From contig CACZIP010000025.1 in the NCBI GenBank assembly GCA_902781245.1, positions 1 to 13,036 on the forward strand: a stretch of 13,036 nt of DNA, written 5' to 3'. The DNA is from an uncultured Coriobacteriaceae bacterium. Lineage in GTDB: Bacteria; Actinomycetota; Coriobacteriia; Coriobacteriales; Eggerthellaceae. A program made the translations under genes and the position numbers. Within the stretch, counting starts at the first letter, position 1, and the number at the start of each line of letters is the position of its first letter. Of this stretch, positions 7,450 to 13,036 are shown piece after piece. The notes under the pieces were generated by a model that did no database searches, had not been told where the DNA came from, and saw only the letters and a program-made list of their open reading frames with translations.

Positions 7450-7465
7450 ATTCGCGACAATGCGT

Positions 7466-8980
7466 TTAATCCTGTTGAGCGTATTCTCTCATGATGGCGG
7501 CAGCCAAGCTATCCATCGTGGCACGTTCAGACATGAACGTCTGCATGCCGAAATCCTCGGCCGTTGCACGCGTCTTCTCGCCGATGCAAGCGGCGCGGAC
7601 GAGCGTTGGATCGACATCGGGATGCGCCTCGACGAACGCCTGCACGCCCGATGAGCTGGTGAACGCCACGCAGAAGATCTTGCCTTGCTCGAATTGCCCG
7701 GCAAGGTCAATCAAACCACCCTCGAGCGGAACAGTGTCGTACGTAGGCACATCGTTTATATCATGGCCCGCCGCAGTGAGAATCTCCACGAGTTCGGGGT
7801 TCCCAATGCGAGCGCGCGGAATGAGGATGCGCGAGTTAGACTCGGCAATTTCGGCAAGCGCCTCGCCGAGCGCTTCGCCTGTGGCTCCTTCAGGCACGAG
7901 GTCAGCGAAATAGCCATGCTTGCGCAGCTCGTTTGCCGTTCCCTGCCCGAGCGCTGCAATCTCGCCCGTAAGGAGACGGCAGTCGACCTCAGCTTCAAGC
8001 ATCTCGTCGAAGAAGATGCGCACGCCCGACGGACTCGTGAAGACAACCCAATCGTAAAGGGCGATGTCTTCGAAAGCGTTCGCCAGCGCCTCGTTGCCCT
8101 CGATGGGAACGGTTGCAATTGCCGGCACGTCGAGCACTTCGGCGCCCAACTTTCGAAGCCGGTCCGACATCGTGGAAACGAGTTCTGCCGGACGTGTGAC
8201 CACAATTTTGCAGCCTTCGAGCGGCAGCTTCTCGTACCACTCGAATTGGTCGGCCAATGCGCACACGCCGCCAACGACGATGATGGCCGGCGCCGCAATC
8301 TTCGCTTCGGCAGCCTTTTCGGTCAATGTGGTCACGGTCGCCACGACGCGTCGCTGACCTGCGGTCGTACCCTCTTGCAGGACAGCCGCCGGCATGTCGG
8401 GATCCATGCCCGCGTCGAGCAGCCCCTGCATGATGTCGGGAAGCGAACGCACGCCCATGAGGAACACGAGTGTGCCCTTCGTGCGCACGAGCGCCTCGAA
8501 GTCGATGTCGTAATCGGTGCCGGCACGCTTATGACCGGTGATGATGTGGAGCGACGACGTGAAATCGCGATGCGTGACCGGGATGCCGTTGTATGCTGGC
8601 ACGGCAAGCGCCGACGTGATGCCGGGTACCACCTCGAACGGCACACCATGCTCGGAAAGCAGCTCGAGCTCTTCGCCGCCGCGACCGAACATGAACGGAT
8701 CGCCGCCCTTCAGCCGCACGACCTTGTTGCCCGCGAGCGCCTCATCGAGCAGCACCTGGCTGATCTGCTCCTGACGCATCGTGTGGTTTGCTGCGCGCTT
8801 TCCCACGTCGATCGTACGCGCGCCGCGTGGCACGCAGGCAAGCACGCCATCGCCGACGAGCGCGTCGTATACGACCACATCGGCCGCTTGCAGAACTTCG
8901 TAGCCCTTGCGCGTGAACAGCCCCGCATCACCGGGGCCTGCGCCGACGAGCCAAACCTTGCCGACCTTAGTCAAGCTCAT
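7466..8980 (-). CDS. cobA-hemD: Fused uroporphyrinogen-III C-methyltransferase / uroporphyrinogen-III synthase
   Basis: A 504-residue two-domain enzyme. Residues 1-250 are the SAM-dependent methyltransferase (SUMT, CobA): VWLVGAGPGDAGLFTRKG at the N-terminus, VVRLKGGDPFMFGRGGEE near 87-104, VVPGITSALAVPAYNGIPVTHR near 118-138, and IIVVGGVCAL near 233-242. From about residue 256 to the end is HemD: KIVVTRP (258-264), DWVVFTSPSGV (310-320) and a second FTSSSGV near the C-terminus. HemD closes and flips ring D to make uroporphyrinogen III, and CobA methylates it twice to precorrin-2, so product of one domain is substrate of the other and the fusion marks the branch toward siroheme/cobalamin. Such fusions are known in clostridia and related anaerobes. 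The start overlaps the hemC stop as ATGA (4 nt), with GAAGGAGAG upstream, indicating translational coupling. Confidence 0.95.
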   Translation of the reverse strand: MSLTKVGKVWLVGAGPGDAGLFTRKGYEVLQAADVVVYDALVGDGVLACVPRGARTIDVGKRAANHTMRQEQISQVLLDEALAGNKVVRLKGGDPFMFGRGGEELELLSEHGVPFEVVPGITSALAVPAYNGIPVTHRDFTSSLHIITGHKRAGTDYDIDFEALVRTKGTLVFLMGVRSLPDIMQGLLDAGMDPDMPAAVLQEGTTAGQRRVVATVTTLTEKAAEAKIAAPAIIVVGGVCALADQFEWYEKLPLEGCKIVVTRPAELVSTMSDRLRKLGAEVLDVPAIATVPIEGNEALANAFEDIALYDWVVFTSPSGVRIFFDEMLEAEVDCRLLTGEIAALGQGTANELRKHGYFADLVPEGATGEALGEALAEIAESNSRILIPRARIGNPELVEILTAAGHDINDVPTYDTVPLEGGLIDLAGQFEQGKIFCVAFTSSSGVQAFVEAHPDVDPTLVRAACIGEKTRATAEDFGMQTFMSERATMDSLAAAIMREYAQQD

Positions 8981-9864
8981 AGCATCTCTCCTTCACCTGC
9001 AAGCAGACGGTCTGCCAAATCGCATGCCAGGGCAACGGCATCTGCCGCCGCACCACGCACGCAACCGCGGCGCGCCTGCTGGTTCTCTTCATCGTAGTAA
9101 AGGCCACGAAGCTCGATTGAATCGCCATCGAGCTTTGCGTGTGCTGCAATCGGCGACGAGCAGCCACCATCGAGACGGGCCACGAACGCACGCTCGGCAA
9201 GCACTGCTGTTGCAACGTCCGCATCAGCAAAACCGTCGAACAGCTCAGGTGCTGCATCAACGCGTCCTTGGACGGCCAACACACCCTGCGCCGCCGATGG
9301 AATGACCTCGTCGACCTCGAGATAGCGCCCGATGCGGTCAGCGAGGCCCATGCGTTTCAGGCCCGCTGCCGCCAACACGAGCGCACCGTAACCGCCCTCG
9401 TCGAGCTTGCGCAAACGCGTTTGCAGGTTGCCGCGTACGCTCGCGAACGTCGCTTGCGGGAACAGAGCGCGCAGCTGGATCTCGCGCCGACGCGACGACG
9501 TGCCGATGGGTTTCGTCCAGTCAGGCCCGTCCGCCCCTTGGGGGAACACGAGCACATCGCGTGGGTCCTCGCGCTCCGAGAAGCACACGAGCGGCAAATC
9601 GTCGGGCACTTCCATGGGAAGGTCCTTGCAGCTGTGCACCGTGTAGTCGCACTCGCCCGCGCGCAATGCTGCGTCGAGTTCCTTCACGAACAGGCCTTTG
9701 CCGCCGATTTGGTCGAGCCTGCGATCGAGAATCTTGTCGCCCGTCGTCTTGAACGTGGCAAGGTCGACGTCGCTTCCCGGATGCGTCTCGCGCAGAAAGT
9801 CGATGACCATCTGCGCCTGCACCACAGCAAGCTTGCTGTCGCGGCTGCCGATGACGATCTTCAT
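8977..9864 (-). CDS. hemC: Hydroxymethylbilane synthase (porphobilinogen deaminase)
   Basis: Joins four porphobilinogens into linear hydroxymethylbilane. The 295 residues are slightly shorter than the usual ~310. It starts with IGSRDSKLAVVQAQ, has the catalytic aspartate D81 in VHSCKDLP, IGTSSRRREIQLR near 120-132, VRGNLQTRL near 143-151, and the cysteine that holds the dipyrromethane primer, C235 in LDGGCSSPIAA. The start ATG has AGGAG about 7 nt upstream. Its stop overlaps the start of cobA-hemD by 4 nt, so HemC and the enzyme that uses its unstable product are made together. The 55-nt gap to hemA-sirC contains a strong hairpin (9884-9910) that could reduce or time expression of hemC and the genes after it. 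Confidence 0.96.
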   Translation of the reverse strand: MKIVIGSRDSKLAVVQAQMVIDFLRETHPGSDVDLATFKTTGDKILDRRLDQIGGKGLFVKELDAALRAGECDYTVHSCKDLPMEVPDDLPLVCFSEREDPRDVLVFPQGADGPDWTKPIGTSSRRREIQLRALFPQATFASVRGNLQTRLRKLDEGGYGALVLAAAGLKRMGLADRIGRYLEVDEVIPSAAQGVLAVQGRVDAAPELFDGFADADVATAVLAERAFVARLDGGCSSPIAAHAKLDGDSIELRGLYYDEENQQARRGCVRGAAADAVALACDLADRLLAGEGEML

Positions 9865-9883
9865 CCCACTCTCCTGTTCAAAT

Positions 9884-9910
9884 AGCCAAAAAGGAACTGC
9901 CTTTTTGGCT
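9884..9910 (-). terminator. Stem-loop between hemA-sirC and hemC, possible attenuator
   Basis: AGCCAAAAAGG and CCTTTTTGGCT form a perfect 11-bp stem around a 5-nt loop. It follows the hemA-sirC stop by 9 nt. On the minus strand the stem is followed by ATTTG, a weak U-run, so complete termination is doubtful; the downstream genes lack an evident promoter in the remaining 19 nt before hemC. A partial terminator or a transcript-stabilising hairpin is likely. Confidence 0.55.
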
Positions 9911-9919
9911 GCCTCGCGT

Positions 9920-11449
9920 TTAAAAGTCTTCTTCCTCCATAAGGCTCTCGATGCGAGCCTTCAACTGCCGCACGCGTCGATGGTCCCTGCCGCCAGCGCT
10001 GACACCAACAACCATGTTGCCGTTCTGCGCCACACCCGGGAAATAGAAATCGCACTTGTTGCGGTCGCTGCAAATGTTCACCAAGATGCCGCGGCGCTTG
10101 CAAGCCTCCCACACCGTGTCGTTGATTTCGGCGCTGTTCGTACAAGCAAACACGATGTCCGCATCATCGAGCAGAGATTCATCGTAAAGACGGTGCTCGA
10201 GCTTGATAGCGCCATCGAATGCGATGTGCTCGAGCTCGGGCGAGAACTCGGGAGCATACACGACGAGCTCTCCCACAAAAGGAAGAAGCGTGCGGATACG
10301 CCTGAGGGCAATCGTGCCGCCACCGATGAACACCGCCCGCTTGTCGCCCAAATCGACGAAGAGCGGGAAGAACACCGTCGAAGGTGTTTTCGTGTGGCTC
10401 AAAATGTCACGGCGATTGAACCAACTCCAGAACTCGCTCATACCCGACGCGAGCAGCCTCTGCGCCGCTTCGATCGCCTGGGCGTTTTCAGATCCGATCT
10501 GCGTGGCGAAGCTGTCGATATCGCGCACGACGCACCCGGGAACCTCGCCAATGCTTGGATCGATGTCGTTCGGTATCGCCAAATCAAAGAGGGCAATGGG
10601 CTCGTTCGACGTGCGCGCCGCCTCGAATGGCTCGCGCTCGAGTGTGTAATGCGGACTCGTTGTCGCGCTCATTACGATTTTGCAGCTATCGAGGTAATCG
10701 TAGCGGCTCTCGTACGGCACGCCCGTGCAACCGAGCGGCACCGAAACGGCGCCATGCGTGTATTGCCTGACTGTGACAAGCACTTTGGCACCGCGTGCAG
10801 CGAGCGTCGAAGCAGCAAGGCGACCGTACTCGCCGTTGCCGATAACCATGCATGTCGTGCTCGGAAAATCGACGCCCTCCTCATCGAGGAGGCTCACAGC
10901 TTGTTCGACAGCACTCGCATACGCACGCGTGAACCGCACGCCACTCTTGACCTGCTTTGCGGCCGTGATGGCCTGGCGGAACAACACCTCGAGAACGCTG
11001 TCGACCACACCGATTTCACGGGCGTAGGCAACGGCCTGCTTCACCTGCGAAACAATCTGGTCTTCCGCTACAATTGCCGAGCGCAATCCACATGCCACGT
11101 TGAACAGATGGCTGACAGCTTCGTCCCCGAAACGACACATGAAATAGCGTGCGTAATCGTCTGGTTTGACCATATGCATTTCGCACATGGTTTTCAGCAT
11201 TGGGTCATCAGGCTGGGGCACACCGTGTTCGTCAACCGAACGCACTGGCGCGTCAACGCCATCGAAACTCGCCCAGAGCTCGGTGCGATTGCATGTGGTA
11301 AGTAAAACCACGCCCGTTGCCCCGAGCTTGGCTCGCGCGAGCGCAAGGACGTCTTCACGTACGTCCGCCGGCAGCGAGAACGCCGAGCGTACATCTGCCG
11401 ATGCCAAGCTGTGATCGGTGCCGATCATGCAAATCAATTCGTCGTGCAT
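9920..11449 (-). CDS. hemA: Fused glutamyl-tRNA reductase / precorrin-2 dehydrogenase (HemA-SirC)
   Basis: Two enzymes in 509 residues. The N-terminal part is glutamyl-tRNA reductase, the first step of the C5 pathway: the thioester cysteine C53 in LLTTCNRTELW, the AEDQIVSQVKQA helix region, and a nucleotide-binding loop VIGNGEYG near 202-209 (often GAGEMG). The usual C-terminal dimerisation bundle of about 100 residues is missing; after a short helix ending near WSWFNRRD, a SirC/Met8-type domain begins at about residue 358: FFPLFVDLGDKRAVFIGGGTIALRR opens it, and it continues through CDFYFPGV and SAGGRDHRRVRQL to the end. It oxidises precorrin-2 to sirohydrochlorin with NAD+. A T-D/N-D type motif reads TNS here (437-439). 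Start: ATG at 11449, or GTG one codon earlier, behind AGGTG; the upstream 116 nt may hold a promoter but I could not identify one. Confidence 0.93.
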   Translation of the reverse strand: MHDELICMIGTDHSLASADVRSAFSLPADVREDVLALARAKLGATGVVLLTTCNRTELWASFDGVDAPVRSVDEHGVPQPDDPMLKTMCEMHMVKPDDYARYFMCRFGDEAVSHLFNVACGLRSAIVAEDQIVSQVKQAVAYAREIGVVDSVLEVLFRQAITAAKQVKSGVRFTRAYASAVEQAVSLLDEEGVDFPSTTCMVIGNGEYGRLAASTLAARGAKVLVTVRQYTHGAVSVPLGCTGVPYESRYDYLDSCKIVMSATTSPHYTLEREPFEAARTSNEPIALFDLAIPNDIDPSIGEVPGCVVRDIDSFATQIGSENAQAIEAAQRLLASGMSEFWSWFNRRDILSHTKTPSTVFFPLFVDLGDKRAVFIGGGTIALRRIRTLLPFVGELVVYAPEFSPELEHIAFDGAIKLEHRLYDESLLDDADIVFACTNSAEINDTVWEACKRRGILVNICSDRNKCDFYFPGVAQNGNMVVGVSAGGRDHRRVRQLKARIESLMEEEDF

Positions 11450-11565
11450 CACAATCGCACCTATCCTCGCCTTTCCTTCAATGCCGGGTCATCTGGAGTT
11501 CCCTTGCAAATGCGCAAAGAAAACTGTAGTTGCACATGATGGGAGCGCCTGCGCCCGGCTTCGTC
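11450..11565 (-). promoter_or_regulatory. 116-nt gap upstream of hemA-sirC, possible promoter region
   Basis: This is the second longest gap in the run and stands before the committed first enzyme of the pathway. It shows GAGGA and AGGTG near the hemA start. On the minus strand a GCCGGG just after the upstream stop could pair with a CCCGGC about 75 nt later, enclosing most of the gap, and a short imperfect GGGCGC/GCTCCC stem is present. No promoter boxes are convincing and no cobalamin riboswitch pattern is seen. Confidence 0.25.
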
Positions 11566-12660
11566 CTATCGTTTCCGCCTTTTTTTCAACACGTAGTTCA
11601 GTATGCCGCCCACCACAATGACAACCAGCGCGATGTAGAGCACCTTGATAGCCGCTTCCTGCGGAATCGCATCCTTGTCGTCAATCGTCGCCGAGTAGAA
11701 CGTCAAGTGATACTCGACCTCGACGGGATCGCCCATTGCCGTCGTGTCGGCTATGACATCGATTTCGTCATCCATCTTCGTGATGGGGATGACAAACGTG
11801 GAATTGCTACCGTCGTCGGTCTGGTTATCGTAACGTACTTCGTCGACGAGCATGTAGTCATAATACGAACTTGACCACAACAAACGGGCATAAGCGTGGC
11901 CATCCTTCACGATGAGCCACGTCGGGGAACTTACAGATGCACGACCGCTGCCGCCGGTCATGTTGACCTCGATGGAGTACTCGCCGTCAGGCATATCGAT
12001 AGCTACAGCCTCGGAGCCGTCGTCGCGCACAGTAACAGCCGACGTATCCGTCGACGCTGCCGCGCTTGCAGAGCTCGCCTCGACCAGGTCGCCGTACACT
12101 GGCGGGTCGAACCTCAACGCGCCATCGGGAAGACTCGCAGCATAGAACATGAGCTTGCGGTCGTACCATTGCTTCTTGCGTTTGCTATAGGCCGCGCAAT
12201 CGATTTCCTGATCAAGCGCGCTCACGGGAACGGTGAACGTCCACGAGTTGCCATCGAACTCTATGTAATCGCTGGCGGGCGCCGCCGCCGCTTGCTGGGC
12301 CGTTCCCATGTAAATGAGCGGATAAGATTTGGAATCGATGCCGATTTGAGCTGTCATCTGGCCATCGCGCACAGTCAGCGTTGCGCTCTTAATTTTGAAG
12401 AATGGAGAAGATGACTCTGCCTTAATCTCGTAAACGCCATCGTTGACATCCCTGCTGTCAATGGGCGACATGCCCTCGCGTAGCAACGTCTTCGCCGAAG
12501 CCGTCTCGCTATCGGGCGCGACTTTGTTGTGGCCCTCGTCTGCAAACGCAGGAAGCGCAAGCATGCACGACAACACGACGGCAACCAGAATCAACGCCGC
12601 CTGCAACAGAGACCGGGTCTCTGTTGCAAAAAGCTTCGTATGTTGGACGGTTCCCGGCAC
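11566..12660 (-). CDS. Exported, membrane-anchored protein with two related repeats; function unknown
   Basis: Predicted 364 residues. Residues 1-40 form a signal peptide (hydrophobic LILVAVVLSCMLALPAFA, likely cut at AFA|DE). Two similar beta-rich repeats follow: about 74-176 (DGVYEIKAES... ATLTVRDGQMTAQIG... LMFYAASL) and 225-325 (DGEYSIEVN... WLIVKDGHAYARLLW... YHLTFYSATI), joined by a Ser/Ala-rich linker. A transmembrane helix near 337-356 and the tail KKRRKR anchor it with both repeats outside. I recall domains of this style (WSS-YDYM, IADTTAMxxPxEVEYxLTF) beside iron or corrinoid transport genes of anaerobes; they resemble NEAT-like metal or tetrapyrrole binders, but no ligand residue is proven. 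The start is GTG: GAGGAGG stands 9 nt before it, inside the end of cbiK, leaving a 4-nt gap. The open frame upstream overlaps cbiK and is not used. Codons 12-20 are the palindrome copy B. Confidence 0.8.
   Translation of the reverse strand: MPGTVQHTKLFATETRSLLQAALILVAVVLSCMLALPAFADEGHNKVAPDSETASAKTLLREGMSPIDSRDVNDGVYEIKAESSSPFFKIKSATLTVRDGQMTAQIGIDSKSYPLIYMGTAQQAAAAPASDYIEFDGNSWTFTVPVSALDQEIDCAAYSKRKKQWYDRKLMFYAASLPDGALRFDPPVYGDLVEASSASAAASTDTSAVTVRDDGSEAVAIDMPDGEYSIEVNMTGGSGRASVSSPTWLIVKDGHAYARLLWSSSYYDYMLVDEVRYDNQTDDGSNSTFVIPITKMDDEIDVIADTTAMGDPVEVEYHLTFYSATIDDKDAIPQEAAIKVLYIALVVIVVGGILNYVLKKRRKR
12600..12628. repeat. Palindromic repeat, copy B (inside signal-peptide codons)
   Basis: Same 29 bases as 1890-1918, same orientation, with the 27-bp perfect palindrome at 12602-12628. 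Here it is inside a coding region, begins about 32 nt past the GTG start codon on the minus strand, and is read as ATETRSLLQ. Its 27-bp core equals nine codons, so it keeps frame. Confidence 0.85.
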
Positions 12661-12664
12661 GAAG

Positions 12665-13036
12665 CTAAACCTCCTCTGCCGAGCGAGCGTGGTCGACGAC
12701 GAGCTGCTGGAAAGCCGGATACTCGCCAAGACCCTTGAGCACGACTTCCACTTCGAGACCCTGGGACGAAAGCTGGCTTGCCCACGAATCATCGCTGCCC
12801 GCCATGTCGTTTCGCGCATGATCGCCGGCAACGATCATGAACGGTGCCAACCGCACGCGCGAAACACCGCTCGCCTCGATGAGGGGAAGTACATCGTCAA
12901 ATGCAGGCTCACCCTCAACAGTCGCAATGAAGAAGCTGCGCTTGCCAAGCGCACGCAGCTCTGCCTGAACGTCGGTGTAAAGGTCGTTTGAACCGAAGGG
13001 CGACCCATGCCCCATGAGAAGCAGCGCTTTGCCGTC
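12665..13036 (-). CDS. cbiK: Sirohydrochlorin cobaltochelatase CbiK (C-terminal part)
   Basis: Inserts cobalt into sirohydrochlorin, the entry step of the anaerobic cobalamin pathway. Only the last 123 residues are in the window; the frame is open to the edge and begins mid-protein with GKALLLMGHGS. Two histidines of the chelatase site are visible: one in MGHGS and one, 63 residues later, in FMIVAGDHARNDMAG, matching the spacing I recall for the two histidines of Salmonella CbiK (H145 and H207). VEGEPAFDDVLP and VVLKGLGEYPAFQQLVVDH are also typical. The missing 5' part would show whether it has a signal peptide, which matters because periplasmic CbiK forms linked to heme transport exist. The stop is 4 nt before the exported two-repeat protein, whose ribosome-binding site lies in the cbiK tail, so the two are translationally linked. 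Confidence 0.93.
   Translation of the reverse strand, partial: DGKALLLMGHGSPFGSNDLYTDVQAELRALGKRSFFIATVEGEPAFDDVLPLIEASGVSRVRLAPFMIVAGDHARNDMAGSDDSWASQLSSQGLEVEVVLKGLGEYPAFQQLVVDHARSAEEV

Noticed and set aside
7685..9097. A 470-codon open frame on the plus strand, opposite cobA-hemD
   Set aside because: Same reasons: antisense to a well-supported fusion enzyme, Arg/His-rich composition, no ribosome-binding site or family motif seen.
9698..11305. A 535-codon open frame on the plus strand, opposite hemA-sirC and hemC
   Set aside because: Its translation is rich in Arg, His and Cys with no recognisable domain, it lies fully antisense to clear enzymes, and long antisense frames are expected in GC-rich genes.
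11450..11565. Cobalamin riboswitch upstream of hemA
   Set aside because: The gap is too short for a typical cobalamin riboswitch and I see no conserved B12-box-like sequence. None was seen in the other gaps either; one could lie upstream of cbiK outside the window.
12661..12831. Upstream extension of the exported protein to an ATG at 12831 (57 more codons)
   Set aside because: It would overlap cbiK in another frame, has no signal-peptide character, and buries the hydrophobic segment in the protein interior; the GTG at 12660 has an excellent ribosome-binding site.
1..13036. CRISPR array, insertion sequence, phage genes, toxin-antitoxin or defence system
   Set aside because: No regularly spaced repeats, transposase-like or phage-like proteins were found; every sizeable gene except one is a recognised tetrapyrrole enzyme.

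Overview
This window is one continuous run of genes, all on the minus strand, for making tetrapyrroles (heme, siroheme/cobalamin precursors). In transcription order, from high to low coordinates, it reads: cbiK (5' end cut off by the window edge), an exported membrane-anchored protein of unknown function with two related repeats, a hemA-sirC fusion, hemC, a cobA-hemD fusion, hemB, hemL, cbiD, cobM/cbiF, cbiG, cobJ/cbiH and hemH. No stretch of 300 bases lacks a gene. The longest gaps are 138 nt (hemB-hemL), 116 nt (before hemA-sirC), 89 nt (cbiD-cobM) and 81 nt (cbiG-cobJ).

The genes fit together as a pathway. Glutamyl-tRNA is reduced (HemA part) and transaminated to 5-aminolevulinate (HemL). 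HemB, HemC and the HemD part make uroporphyrinogen III. The CobA part methylates it to precorrin-2, the SirC part oxidises that to sirohydrochlorin, and CbiK inserts cobalt. CbiH, CbiF, CbiG and CbiD then carry out anaerobic (early cobalt) corrin-ring steps, and HemH inserts iron on the heme side. The window therefore covers the whole route from glutamyl-tRNA to cobalt-sirohydrochlorin plus four corrin-ring steps. cbiL, cbiE, cbiT, cbiC, cbiJ, cbiA and the hemE/hemN-type genes of the heme branch are not here and must lie elsewhere if the pathways are complete.

The early-insertion cobalamin enzymes, the C5 route to aminolevulinate, the two fusions and the moderately high GC suggest an anaerobic bacterium. 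My best guess is an actinobacterial Coriobacteriia/Eggerthellaceae-type gut or oral anaerobe. This rests on gene content and protein style, not on a database comparison.

The parts that textbook enzymes do not explain are: (1) a 29-bp sequence containing a 27-bp palindrome, present twice and identical, once between cbiG and cobJ and once inside the signal-peptide codons of the exported protein; (2) three consecutive stem-loops with related TTCCC/GGGAA cores between hemB and hemL; (3) further stem-loops at gene junctions without clear U-tracts; (4) the two-repeat exported protein placed between the cobalt chelatase and the first enzyme of the pathway; and (5) a HemA that has lost its usual C-terminal dimerisation domain and carries a SirC domain instead. 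I found no mobile element, CRISPR array, tRNA, rRNA or recognisable cobalamin riboswitch.
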